Below are positions 9,917 through 17,781 of a stretch of 64,000 bases of DNA, piece by piece. This DNA is from Sphingopyxis sp. LC81 (lineage in GTDB: Bacteria > Pseudomonadota > Alphaproteobacteria > Sphingomonadales > Sphingomonadaceae): the NCBI RefSeq assembly GCF_000756375.1, contig NZ_JNFD01000021.1, forward strand, positions 124,001-188,000, in the 5' to 3' direction. The stretch's first letter is position 1, and each line of letters opens with the position of its first letter. The notes beneath the pieces were generated by a model, which made no database searches, was not told the origin of the DNA, and was given only the letters and a program-made list of their open reading frames with translations. A program made the position numbers and the translations under genes.

Positions 9917-11485
9917 TCACGCCATCTTGACCCCGGCGACATCGCGCTCCACGACGCCCGTCGCGCGCTTCGACAGCGTGTTTACCGGCGTCGTGACCTT
10001 GTCGACGACCATGAAATGCGTCTGCCACGCCTCGCGATTGACGTCGCACACGATGTAACCGCGCTGGTCGTTGGCGAATTTGAGCTCGGGATTTTGGCTC
10101 AGGAAGACGTCGGTGCCATTGCGCTTGTCGCTGCCATCGCCGCCTGACGAGATCGAGGTCGCAACGAACTCGGCGCCGACCAGCTTGTCCTTGAGCACCA
10201 GATCGCCGCAGAAATTCTGATGCTCGTCGCCGGTGAGCACGACATTGTTCTTCAGCCCCGCCATGCGCGACAGGATGCGCTCGCGCGGCGCTTCATAGCC
10301 CGCCCAGCTGTCGAGATTGACGATCTTCTTCGGCTCATCGGCCTTCCGCCGCCGGTCGAGCGACATCATCGTGATCTGCTGCGCAAAGGCGTTCCACGTC
10401 GCGCCGCCTTTCGCCAGATTGCGGCCGAGCCATTCCTCCTGCGCCTTGCCGAGCACCTGCTTGTCCTTAGCGAACACATCGGGGCAGGTGGGCTTGAACC
10501 CGTCGTCGCACGGCTGGTCATCGCGATACTGGCGCGTGTCGAGCAATTGCATCGCCATCAGGTCGCCCCAGCGAAACTCGCGGTTCATCGCGACCATCCC
10601 GCCGCGCGGGAGCAGCGCCTTGCGCACCGGCATATGCTCGTACCACGCCTGCATCGCCGCCTGTTTCTTCAGCATGAAGACCTCGGGCGACGCGGCTTCG
10701 GGATCGTTGACGTCGAGGCCCAGCTTCCAGTTGTCGACGTCCGACACCCAGTCGTTGCGGATCTCGTGATCGTCGAAACTCGACAGGAAGGCGTGGACCG
10801 ATCGCGCCGCCTGGAGGTCGATGTCGCCAAGCTGCTGCGCATAGGCGCTCCGGAAATCATTGACGTCGACAAGCGCCCGGTGTGCGTGCTTGCGCACCGG
10901 CCGCGTCGGCAGCCCGGTGTTGAACAGATATTCCTCACTATATTCATAGATGAAGTCGCCATAATGATAGACGAAGGCGAGGTCCTCGCGGGCAAGGTGG
11001 CGATAGGCGCCGAAAAAGCCCGCCTCGAAATGCTGGCACCCGGCGACCCCGAACTTCAGCGCATCGGCCTTCGCGCCCGGCGCGGGCAGGGTGCGCGCGC
11101 GGCCGCGCAGGCTGCGCTCGCCGCCCGCGGTGAAGCGGTAATAGTAAGGCCGGTCGGGCTGGAGGCCCGCGACCTCGACATGGACGCTGTGCGCGAGTTC
11201 GGGGCGCGCGAGTTCGGTGCCCTTGGCAACGACGTCGCGAAAGCCGCCGTCGCTCGCGACCTCCCAGTCGACCGGAAAATTCGCCAGCGGCATCCCGCCA
11301 TGGCGTTCCATCGGTTCGGGGGCGAGGCGCGTCCAGATGACGAAACCGTCGCTCGCCGGATCGCCCGCCGCGACGCCCAGGCTGAACGGAAACTCGCGGA
11401 AGATGCCGCCCTCGGCGCGCAGGATCGCCGGGGCGGCAAGGCCGGCGAGGGTGGCCCCGGCAAGGAAATGACGGCGGTTGAACAT
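9917..11485 (-). CDS. phoD: PhoD-family alkaline phosphatase/phosphodiesterase
   Basis: 522 residues with a Tat-like leader (FNRRHFLAGATLAGLAAPA), so exported folded. The metallophosphoesterase core is visible: VAGCQHFEAGFFGAYRHLA, then HYGDFIYEY, SFDDHEIRNDW and the late VVLTGDEHQNF. The family uses a Ca/Fe centre to release phosphate from phosphoesters outside the cytoplasm. First gene of a pair with the downstream NPP enzyme. Its start codon lies inside a long inverted repeat, entered separately. Confidence 0.92.
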   Translation of the reverse strand: MFNRRHFLAGATLAGLAAPAILRAEGGIFREFPFSLGVAAGDPASDGFVIWTRLAPEPMERHGGMPLANFPVDWEVASDGGFRDVVAKGTELARPELAHSVHVEVAGLQPDRPYYYRFTAGGERSLRGRARTLPAPGAKADALKFGVAGCQHFEAGFFGAYRHLAREDLAFVYHYGDFIYEYSEEYLFNTGLPTRPVRKHAHRALVDVNDFRSAYAQQLGDIDLQAARSVHAFLSSFDDHEIRNDWVSDVDNWKLGLDVNDPEAASPEVFMLKKQAAMQAWYEHMPVRKALLPRGGMVAMNREFRWGDLMAMQLLDTRQYRDDQPCDDGFKPTCPDVFAKDKQVLGKAQEEWLGRNLAKGGATWNAFAQQITMMSLDRRRKADEPKKIVNLDSWAGYEAPRERILSRMAGLKNNVVLTGDEHQNFCGDLVLKDKLVGAEFVATSISSGGDGSDKRNGTDVFLSQNPELKFANDQRGYIVCDVNREAWQTHFMVVDKVTTPVNTLSKRATGVVERDVAGVKMA

Positions 11486-11532
11486 GGCTGGGCTCCCCGG
11501 GGACGAATCACCGCCCCTGATAGCCCAGCCAT
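11484..11532 (-). promoter_or_regulatory. Hairpin enclosing the phoD ribosome site and start codon
   Basis: An 11-bp perfect inverted repeat (AGCCCAGCCAT at 11522-11532 and its complement at 11484-11494 on the plus strand) would pair in the phoD mRNA. The 3' arm contains the AU of the phoD AUG, and the GGGGAG ribosome site lies just before that arm. A second GC-rich stem (GGGG with CCCC) can form inside the loop. The arrangement suggests translational control, but no regulator is known for it. Confidence 0.55.
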
Positions 11533-11563
11533 ATGTTTCATCAATGACCGATGCGGGAGGCGA

Positions 11564-12301
11564 TCAGAACCACATCCGCGCCATCCACAGCGCCATTGCG
11601 ATCATCATCAGATTTTCGGTGAGCGAGACGAAGCCCAGCGGAACCTTGCTGCTGCCGCCGACGCAGGCGCATTTGATATCGCGCTTGTCGATATAGACCG
11701 CCTTGAACACCGACGTTGCGCCGATGCCGCCGATGAACAGCGCAACCGGGATCGAAAGCCAGGGGAGCGCGTGTGCGGTCATCAGAACGCCGGCGAGCCC
11801 TTCGGCAAAGGGATAGATGCTCGCATAAGGCACCCAGCGCTTCGCGAGCAGGTCGTAATTGAGGAACATGGTCGCGAACTTGTCGACATCCTGCAGCTTG
11901 AGCAGCGCGAGGACGATCATGCTGAACGAGATGAACCATTCGGCGGCACGCAGCGTGAAGGCGCTGCCTTCGACCGCGAAGCTTGCCGCGAGCGCCATCA
12001 GCGCTGTCATGGCAAAGAGTGCGATCACGGGCGTGTAGCTCGTCGCGTCGGGATCGGCGACCTTCAGCCCGAAATGGCGGCGCAGGTCGTCATGGCCGCC
12101 AATCCGAACCCCGTCGATGAAGGTCTGCGGCGTCGTCTTCACGCCATGCTCGGCCTTGAACGCGTCGGTTTCCTCGCGCGTCGTCAGCCAGCGGTCGTCG
12201 ACGGTGAAACCGCGGCTTTCGAGCAGATGTTTCGATTTGAGGCCATAGGGGCAGGTGTGTCCCGGCATGACCATGCGATGGAGGGTTGCTTGTTTTGTCA
12301 T
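11564..12301 (-). CDS. Glutaredoxin-MauE/DoxX-type membrane fusion protein
   Basis: 245 residues. The first ~80 residues form a glutaredoxin-like domain with a CPYG active site at Cys17 (PGHTCPYGLKSK) and the TTPQTFIDG cis-Pro segment. The rest has about four membrane helices and ends with a CACVGG motif followed by a further helix, the pattern of MauE/DoxX-like proteins that supply disulfide redox equivalents. The ATG at 12301 has GGAG four bases upstream. The likely role is thiol-disulfide chemistry at the inner membrane; the substrate is unknown. It is transcribed divergently from a MerR regulator across a mer-like operator. Confidence 0.8.
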   Translation of the reverse strand: MTKQATLHRMVMPGHTCPYGLKSKHLLESRGFTVDDRWLTTREETDAFKAEHGVKTTPQTFIDGVRIGGHDDLRRHFGLKVADPDATSYTPVIALFAMTALMALAASFAVEGSAFTLRAAEWFISFSMIVLALLKLQDVDKFATMFLNYDLLAKRWVPYASIYPFAEGLAGVLMTAHALPWLSIPVALFIGGIGATSVFKAVYIDKRDIKCACVGGSSKVPLGFVSLTENLMMIAMALWMARMWF

Positions 12302-12308
12302 GGGGCTC

Positions 12309-12339
12309 CAATAACATCCGTACCATGGTACGGGGTCAA
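12309..12339 (-). promoter_or_regulatory. MerR-type operator/promoter of the glutaredoxin-MauE gene
   Basis: On the minus strand a -35 (TTGACC, 12339-12334) is followed directly by the perfect 16-bp palindrome CCGTACCATGGTACGG (12333-12318). A 19-base spacer then leads to a poor -10 candidate (TTATTG); a 17-base alternative, TGTTAT, is closer to consensus. The -35 plus palindrome has the same layout as the mercury-resistance mer operator (CCGTAC-N4-GTACGG abutting TTGACT), recalled from established literature. The long spacer is the hallmark of promoters that MerR untwists. Confidence 0.75.
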
Positions 12340-12342
12340 GCG

Positions 12343-12744
12343 ATGAATTTGACGATTGGCAAATTGGCCGCCGCGGGCGGCGTCGGTGTCGAAACCGTTC
12401 GCTACTATCAACGCCGGAATTTGCTGTCCGTTCCAGCACGCAGCGGCGGCGACGGCTGGGGGGCGGGCGTGCGCCGCTATGACGGCGATGACGTCAGGCG
12501 GCTGAAATTCATCCGCTCGGCGCAGGCGGCTGGCTTCACGCTCGATGAAATCGGCGAATTGCTGGCGCTGGAAGCGAGCGACGACCGCGCACGGGTGCGC
12601 AGCTTGGCACACCAGCGGATCGCGGTGCTCGATGAAAAGATCGCGCAGATGGCCGAAGCCCGCGCCGCGCTGGCCCGCCTTGCCGAGCAATGCGCGGCGA
12701 GCGACAAGGGGCCGTGCCCGATTTTGGCGGCGTTCGAACCATAG
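12343..12744 (+). CDS. MerR-family transcriptional regulator with two C-terminal cysteines
   Basis: 133 residues from the ATG at 12343 (MNLTIGKLAAAGGVGVETVRYYQRR); an alternative ATG at 12325 lies inside the operator palindrome. The winged helix-turn-helix is at about 3-70, followed by a dimerisation helix and a C-terminal metal-loop region with Cys117 and Cys125 (EQCAASDKGPCPIL). This resembles mercury MerR, whose ligands are Cys82, Cys117 and Cys126, but the residue at position 82 is Arg. Mercury sensing by the classical three-Cys site is therefore unlikely, and a thiol-redox or other metal signal is possible. It should control itself and the divergent gene. Confidence 0.88.
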   Translation: MNLTIGKLAAAGGVGVETVRYYQRRNLLSVPARSGGDGWGAGVRRYDGDDVRRLKFIRSAQAAGFTLDEIGELLALEASDDRARVRSLAHQRIAVLDEKIAQMAEARAALARLAEQCAASDKGPCPILAAFEP

Positions 12745-12746
12745 TC

Positions 12747-12768
12747 CCCCTCCCGCTTGCGGGAGGGG
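12747..12768. terminator. GC-rich hairpin between convergent genes
   Basis: Arms CCCCTCCCGC (12747-12756) and GCGGGAGGGG (12759-12768) pair perfectly around a two-base centre, just after the merR-type gene and just before the convergent ychF stop. No U-tract follows on either strand, so a classical intrinsic terminator is not certain. Confidence 0.45.
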
Positions 12769-12776
12769 AGATCGGA

Positions 12777-13874
12777 TCAGCTGTGCAGGAAGTGCATCAC
12801 GTCGCCGTCGTGCACGACATAGGCCTTGCCTTCGGCGCGCAGCTTGCCCGCTTCGCGCGCCTTCGCTTCGCCGCCCAGCGCGACATAATCGTCATAGGCG
12901 ATCGTTTCGGCGCGGATGAAGCCCTTCTGGAAATCGCTGTGGATTTCGCCCGCGGCTTCGGGCGCGGTCGCGCCCGTGTGGACGGTCCACGCGCGCGCTT
13001 CCTGCGGGCCGACGGTGAAGAAGGTGATGAGGTGGAGCAATTCGTAGCCGGCGCGGATGACGCGCGCGAGGCCGGTTTCGTGCAGGCCCATTTCTTCGAG
13101 GAACTCGAGCCGGTCGGCCATGTCCATCGTCACCAGCTCGCTTTCGATCGCGGCGGAGACGACGACGGCCTGCGCGCCCTCGGCGGCGGCCTTGGCGAAG
13201 ACCTTTTCGGAAAAGGCGTTGCCGTTGGCGGCGCTGCCTTCGTCGACGTTGCAGACGTAAAGGACGGGCTTCGAGGTCAGGAGCTGCGCGGTGCGCAGGA
13301 CGCGGGCTTCCTCGTCGTCCTTGGGTTCGGTCAGCCTTGCGGGCTTGCCTTCGCGCAGCAGCTCGAGCGCCTGGCCGAGCACCGATGCGGCGATCTTCGC
13401 TTCCTTGTCGCCCTGCGCGGCTTTCTTGGCGAAAGCGGGAACGCGCTTTTCGAGGCTTTCGAGGTCGGAGAGCAGCAGTTCGGTTTCGACCGTCTCGGCG
13501 TCGGCGACGGGATCGACCTTGTTCTCGACATGCTGGATGTCGTCATCCTCGAAACAGCGCAGGACATGGACGATCGCGTCGACCTCGCGGATGTTGCCGA
13601 GGAACTGATTGCCCAGCCCTTCGCCCTTCGACGCGCCGCGCACGAGGCCGGCGATGTCGACGAAGGCGAGCTGCGTCGCGATGATCTTCTTGCTGCTCGC
13701 GATCGCCGCCAGCTTTTCGAGCCGTGCATCGGGCACCGCGACGTTGCCGATATTCGGCTCGATCGTGCAGAAAGGATAGTTCGCTGCCTGCGCCGCCGCG
13801 GTTTCGGTCAGCGCGTTGAACAGGGTGGACTTGCCGACGTTGGGCAGGCCGACGATCCCGCATTTGAAACCCAT
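12777..13874 (-). CDS. ychF: Redox-regulated ATPase YchF (Obg-family P-loop protein)
   Basis: 365 residues, the normal length. P-loop GLPNVGKSTLFNAL is at about 8-21. The G4 motif reads NVDE, which in this family replaces NKxD and switches specificity from GTP to ATP. The C-terminal TGS domain ends with GKLRAEGKAYVVHDGDVMHFLHS. YchF binds the ribosome and affects translation accuracy and oxidative-stress tolerance. Single gene, convergent with the MerR gene. Confidence 0.97.
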   Translation of the reverse strand: MGFKCGIVGLPNVGKSTLFNALTETAAAQAANYPFCTIEPNIGNVAVPDARLEKLAAIASSKKIIATQLAFVDIAGLVRGASKGEGLGNQFLGNIREVDAIVHVLRCFEDDDIQHVENKVDPVADAETVETELLLSDLESLEKRVPAFAKKAAQGDKEAKIAASVLGQALELLREGKPARLTEPKDDEEARVLRTAQLLTSKPVLYVCNVDEGSAANGNAFSEKVFAKAAAEGAQAVVVSAAIESELVTMDMADRLEFLEEMGLHETGLARVIRAGYELLHLITFFTVGPQEARAWTVHTGATAPEAAGEIHSDFQKGFIRAETIAYDDYVALGGEAKAREAGKLRAEGKAYVVHDGDVMHFLHS

Positions 13875-14004
13875 AAAAACTCCGTGAGGTTCGGCCTGCC
13901 GTGAATGAGGGGCCTGTGTTGCAGCGCCCCTAGCGCCAGATTGCCTCGGGCGCCAGTCTTTGCCGTTGCGTCCGGTTCAGACTTGCGCCTTTATCGCACC
14001 AGCC

Positions 14005-14655
14005 ATGACGAAACCCCGCCTCCTCGCCGCCGCCATCCTTCTGACTTTGGGCGCGACCGCCGCAATCGCGGCACCGAGCCGTTTCGAGGAAGGCGTCTTC
14101 ACCGAACTCAACCGCTTCCGCAGCGATCCCGCGGCCTATGCCGACTATCTGCGCGACTATCGCCCGCGCTTCGAAGGCAAGCTGCTGGTCAGCAACGACG
14201 ACAGCGAGATCGACATCATGACGCGCGAGGGCGTCGCCGCGGTCGATGAGGCGATCCGCGACCTTCGCCGCGAAAGGCCGCTGCCCGAACTCGAATGGAG
14301 CGAGCCGCTGGCGCGTGCGGCGGCGGATCATGTCGCGGTCCAGTCGCGCTCGGGGGCGGTCGGTCATTATACGCGGGGCAGCGGCCCCGGCGAACGGATG
14401 AAGGCGCGCGGCGGCGGGCCTTATGTCAACGAAGTCATCACCTATGGGCATCACACGCCCGAAGGCGTCGTCGACCAGTTGCTGATCGACGACGGCGTGC
14501 CCGACCGCGGGCATCGCCACAGCCTGCTGCGCGCGACGCACCGCTATGCCGGCATCGCGTGCGGCCGGCATCCGGTGCACCGGACGATGTGCGTGACCTT
14601 GATGTCGCAGACGCGCGACGGCTCGCCGCCGCCCCCGCCCAAGCGTACACCCTGA
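14005..14655 (+). CDS. CAP-domain (SCP-like) secreted protein
   Basis: 216 residues with a signal peptide (LLAAAILLTLGATAAIA). The mature part shows the CAP/SCP fold: FTELNRFRSDPAAYADYL, LEWSEPLARAAADHV, then GHYTRGSGPGERMKARGG and HRHSLLRATHRYAGIACG. Two late cysteines may form a disulfide. The C-terminus is a short Pro-rich tail. Bacterial members are extracytoplasmic with mostly unknown roles. The ATG at 14005 is preferred because the signal peptide follows directly. Confidence 0.82.
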   Translation: MTKPRLLAAAILLTLGATAAIAAPSRFEEGVFTELNRFRSDPAAYADYLRDYRPRFEGKLLVSNDDSEIDIMTREGVAAVDEAIRDLRRERPLPELEWSEPLARAAADHVAVQSRSGAVGHYTRGSGPGERMKARGGGPYVNEVITYGHHTPEGVVDQLLIDDGVPDRGHRHSLLRATHRYAGIACGRHPVHRTMCVTLMSQTRDGSPPPPPKRTP

Positions 14656-14661
14656 CGGCCA

Positions 14662-14693
14662 TCCGCTCCCGCCCGGCGAAGGGAGGGAGCGGA
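14662..14693. terminator. Hairpin between convergent CAP and phoX genes
   Basis: Nine-base arms TCCGCTCCC (14662-14670) and GGGAGCGGA (14685-14693) with a 14-base loop lie in the 48-bp gap between two convergent genes. No U-run follows. A bidirectional stabiliser or terminator is plausible. Confidence 0.4.
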
Positions 14694-14703
14694 CGGCGCG
14701 CGA

Positions 14704-16572
14704 TCAGGCGCCGACCGGCTGGCTGTCGGTGCGGCGGACGACGACGGTTGACGAGCGCGGCTGCTGCCCCGCGACCGGCCAATTGCCCGTCGGGTGCTGG
14801 ATGTTGACGAAGAAGGTCTTGAGGTCGGGCGTATAGGCCAGCCCCGTGATCTCGCAGCCAAGCGGGCCGACGAGGAAGCGCTTCGACTGCTTCGTCACCT
14901 GATCGACATAGAACATCGCATTATGACCGAACGCCTGGTCGATCGTCCGTCCAGCGACCCCCGAATTGCCGGGGACGCTATGGTCGGTCTGCACCCACAT
15001 GCGGCCCTGCGGGTCGATGCGCAGCCCGTCGGGGCTGGAGAAGGTGTCGCCGTTGATGTTGCCGACCAGGTTGCTGCCGCCCGCCGAGAGCGACGGATCG
15101 CCCGCGGTCAGGAAGATTTCCCAGCTGAACTTGGTGGCCAGCGGCGAATCGCCTTCTTCGCGGAACTTGATGATGTGCCCGTGGAGGTTGGTGACGCGCG
15201 GGTTGGCGGGGTCGACGACGCGGCGGCCGCTGTTGTTGGTCAGCGTGCAATAGATCGCCTTGTTGTCGGGCGCGACGGTCAGCCATTCGGGGCGATCCAT
15301 CACGGTGCCGCCTGCCACACGCGCCGCCGAGGGCGTATTAATCAGCACATCGGCCTGATTGTTGAAATTGACGATGGTCGGCGCCGGCGGGGTCGTGCTC
15401 TGGGTGGTGTTGCCCGGGTCGGACGCACCCGCGGTGAGGCCGTTCTGGCCGACGACGAGCGCGCGCCATTCGCCCGTGCCATTGCCGTTGAAACGCGCGA
15501 CATAGAGCGTGCCATAGTCGAGCAGGTCGGTGTTCGCCGCCCGGTTTGTCGTGCTGTACGCGCGGTCGGGAACGAATTTATAGATGCAGCCCGGCGTCGA
15601 ATCATCGCCCATGTAAAAGGCAACGCGGCGATCGGCGTTTGCCATATAAGCAACATTCTCGTGGCTGAAGCGGCCCATCGCGGTGCGCTTCGTCGGCTGC
15701 GCCAGCTCGCGCAGCGGGTCGATCTCGACAACCCAACCATAATCGCGCGCGGGCTGCGTCGGGTCGAGATAATTGTCGGTCGTCTCTTCGCAGGTGAGAT
15801 AGGTGTCCCACGGCGTGCGGCCGCTGGCGCAATTGTTGAGCATGCCCTTGATCGTGCCCGACAACAGGCCCGCGGCGGGGCCGCCGGCGCGATAGCTGCT
15901 GTTGCCGGTGTAGCGGCGGTTATAGGTCGATCCGGCCTGCACGGCCCATTTGCCGTCGCTGCCCTTGGCGATTTCGACAACGCCGATCTCGACCGCCGAA
16001 AGCGCGAGCGCCTTCTGGTCGGCGGTTGCGGTTGCGGCGTTGTAGTTGCCCGCCATCAGGATGTTGAAGTCGGGATATTCGAAGTTCACCGCGAGGATAC
16101 CGCGGTTGTTGGCATCGACGCCCGGAAAGGCGAAATATTCCATGCCGTCGTGATTGCCGCCCGCCCATTTCTCGGCGACCGCGGGGGTGGGGAAGCTGCC
16201 CGAATAGGCGGTGCCGGCTTCGACCGAATCACCGGCCTTCAGCAGCACGTCGACGGTGTAGCCCGCGGGCACGGTGACCTTGTCGTCCTGGTTCGCGGCG
16301 ACCGCGGCGAAACTGACGGCATAGCTGACCGGCGGAGGCGTCGGCGTGGGGGTCGGCGTCGGGGTGGGCGTCGGCAGCGTCACGGACGGATCGCCGCTGG
16401 TGTCGTCGCATGCGGCGAGCGCCGGCAGGATCGACAGGCCGAACAGGCCGTTGCGGAGCAAGGTCCGGCGCGAGGGATTTTTGGCAACGATCGCTTCCAG
16501 GCTGTCAGGCCCCGGAAGAATATCGGTTTCGCCGCGATAAGGCGCGCGGGCGTCGTCGGTAAGATGTGACAT
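14704..16572 (-). CDS. phoX: PhoX-family alkaline phosphatase (DUF839)
   Basis: 622 residues. The N-terminus has a cytoplasmic stretch, then a Tat motif (SRRTLLRNGLFGLSILPALAAC) with a lipobox-like LAAC, so a Tat-exported lipoprotein is plausible. A Pro-Thr repeat linker follows (about residues 68-82). The body is the DUF839 beta-propeller with HDGMEYFAFPG, YLTCEETTDNY, RFSHENVAYM and SPDGLRIDPQGRMWVQTD. PhoX enzymes use Ca and Fe to release phosphate from monoesters. The likely Pho box upstream supports phosphate-starvation control. Confidence 0.9.
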   Translation of the reverse strand: MSHLTDDARAPYRGETDILPGPDSLEAIVAKNPSRRTLLRNGLFGLSILPALAACDDTSGDPSVTLPTPTPTPTPTPTPPPVSYAVSFAAVAANQDDKVTVPAGYTVDVLLKAGDSVEAGTAYSGSFPTPAVAEKWAGGNHDGMEYFAFPGVDANNRGILAVNFEYPDFNILMAGNYNAATATADQKALALSAVEIGVVEIAKGSDGKWAVQAGSTYNRRYTGNSSYRAGGPAAGLLSGTIKGMLNNCASGRTPWDTYLTCEETTDNYLDPTQPARDYGWVVEIDPLRELAQPTKRTAMGRFSHENVAYMANADRRVAFYMGDDSTPGCIYKFVPDRAYSTTNRAANTDLLDYGTLYVARFNGNGTGEWRALVVGQNGLTAGASDPGNTTQSTTPPAPTIVNFNNQADVLINTPSAARVAGGTVMDRPEWLTVAPDNKAIYCTLTNNSGRRVVDPANPRVTNLHGHIIKFREEGDSPLATKFSWEIFLTAGDPSLSAGGSNLVGNINGDTFSSPDGLRIDPQGRMWVQTDHSVPGNSGVAGRTIDQAFGHNAMFYVDQVTKQSKRFLVGPLGCEITGLAYTPDLKTFFVNIQHPTGNWPVAGQQPRSSTVVVRRTDSQPVGA

Positions 16573-16689
16573 GCAGTCCCCCTGTTTTCGGTTGAGCCCC
16601 GGACTGGATCGTCCGGATGAGGTGGCGCACCGATTGCAGAGGGAGGTGTCAGCTAGATGGCTTCACCATGTCGGGAGCGTATGATTCCT

Positions 16690-16707
16690 ATGACACTTCA
16701 GTGACAT
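16690..16707 (-). promoter_or_regulatory. Candidate Pho box upstream of phoX
   Basis: On the minus strand two 7-mers, ATGTCAC and GTGTCAT, are separated by TGAA. This matches the PhoB box layout (CTGTCAT-N4-CTGTCAT, 11-bp period) with few mismatches. The site lies about 118 bp before the phoX ATG, in the right orientation. A -10-like CATACG follows after a short gap. Confidence 0.55.
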
Positions 16708-16735
16708 GAGGAGCCGTCGGATCAGGCCAGCTGGA

Positions 16736-17146
16736 TCAGGTCAGCCACCGGGCGAAAACACGGACGTCCTGCTGTTCCCAGCCGAGATGCTCGTAAAGGC
16801 CCGCGACAGGGTTGCCATCGCGAAGCATCAACTCGACCTTGGGGCAGCCGCGAAGCCGGAGCCATTCGCACGCGGCGTCGAGCAATCGCCGCGCAAGGCC
16901 CTGTCCCTGATGGTCCGGTGCGACGCCCAGATAATAAATCCATCCGCGGTGTCCGTCGAAGCCGGTCATGGCGGTGGCGACGATCCGCGCGCCTCGTTCG
17001 GCCACAATGACCGTCGACGCTTCATGGCCGAGCGCGCGCAGGAAATCGGCGTCGGGATCGTTCCAGGGGCGCGTCAGGCCACACGCGTCCCAGATCGCGA
17101 CGACGGCATCGCGATCGGCGGCCATTGCGTCGCGCGTGATGGTCAC
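16736..17146 (-). CDS. ypeA: GNAT-family acetyltransferase, YpeA-like
   Basis: 136 residues. The chosen start is the GTG at 17146, which overlaps the pth stop as GTGA, so translation is coupled to pth. Family-specific stretches match YpeA: CGLTRPWNDP, GFDGHRGWIYYLGV, the acetyl-CoA loop HQGQGLARRLL, then LRGCPKVEL and LYEHLGWEQ. The substrate is unknown. Longer upstream starts would run inside pth. Confidence 0.85.
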   Translation of the reverse strand: MTITRDAMAADRDAVVAIWDACGLTRPWNDPDADFLRALGHEASTVIVAERGARIVATAMTGFDGHRGWIYYLGVAPDHQGQGLARRLLDAACEWLRLRGCPKVELMLRDGNPVAGLYEHLGWEQQDVRVFARWLT

Positions 17147-17712
17147 CCCTGCAGGCGCAGCGCGAGATCGCTCTGGAACCGCACGTCGTCGCCATCGGCG
17201 AGCCATTTCGCTTCGGCGGCGATCGCGCCGAGCAGGTCGATCAGCGGTTCCATCTCGCTTTTGTGGTAATTGCCGAGGACATGGCCGGTGACGCGGTCCT
17301 TGTGTCCCGGATGGCCGATGCCGATGCGCACGCGGCGAAAATCCTCGCCGATATGCTGGATCATCGAGCGGATGCCGTTATGGCCCGCCGCGCCGCCGCC
17401 CTGTTTCACTTTCACCTTCATCGGCGCGAGGTCGAGTTCGTCGTAGAAAGCGGTGACGTCCTGCGGGGTCAATTTATAGAAATCGAGCGCGGCGCGCACG
17501 CTGCGGCCGCTTTCGTTCATAAAGGTGCCGGGTTTGAGCAGCAGAATGCGCTGCGATCCGATGCGGCCTTCCTGAACCCAGCCCTGGAATTTCTTTGCGG
17601 GCGCCGGAAAGCCGTAAAAATCGGCGATGACATCGGCCGCCATGAAGCCGACATTGTGACGGTGCATCGCATATTGGGGCCCGGGATTTCCGAGGCCGAC
17701 CCAGAGCTGCAT
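17143..17712 (-). CDS. pth: Peptidyl-tRNA hydrolase
   Basis: Releases tRNA from prematurely dropped peptidyl-tRNA. 189 residues, normal length. Signature VGLGNPGPQYAMHRHNVGFM carries the catalytic His of RHNVG; LLKPGTFMNESG and AGHNGIRSM (substrate-binding Asn) are intact. It is downstream of rplY on the same strand, a common pairing (rplY-pth), with a 69-bp gap holding a hairpin. Confidence 0.97.
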   Translation of the reverse strand: MQLWVGLGNPGPQYAMHRHNVGFMAADVIADFYGFPAPAKKFQGWVQEGRIGSQRILLLKPGTFMNESGRSVRAALDFYKLTPQDVTAFYDELDLAPMKVKVKQGGGAAGHNGIRSMIQHIGEDFRRVRIGIGHPGHKDRVTGHVLGNYHKSEMEPLIDLLGAIAAEAKWLADGDDVRFQSDLALRLQG

Positions 17713-17742
17713 GAGACTGCCTTTCTCAGGGTCTGTCGTCGG

Positions 17743-17770
17743 CGGCCCCCTCCGCTGGGGAAGGGGGCCG
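17743..17770 (-). terminator. Hairpin between rplY and pth
   Basis: Nine-base arms CGGCCCCCT (17743-17751) and AGGGGGCCG (17762-17770) with a short loop. It could attenuate transcription from rplY into pth or stabilise the rplY mRNA end. No U-tract follows on the minus strand. Confidence 0.4.
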
Positions 17771-17781
17771 GCCGAACGGGA

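Noticed and set aside
16334..16378. DNA microsatellite-like GGCGTC/GGGGTC repeat
   Set aside because: It encodes the Pro-Thr linker of PhoX, so it is a low-complexity protein linker rather than a separate repeat element.
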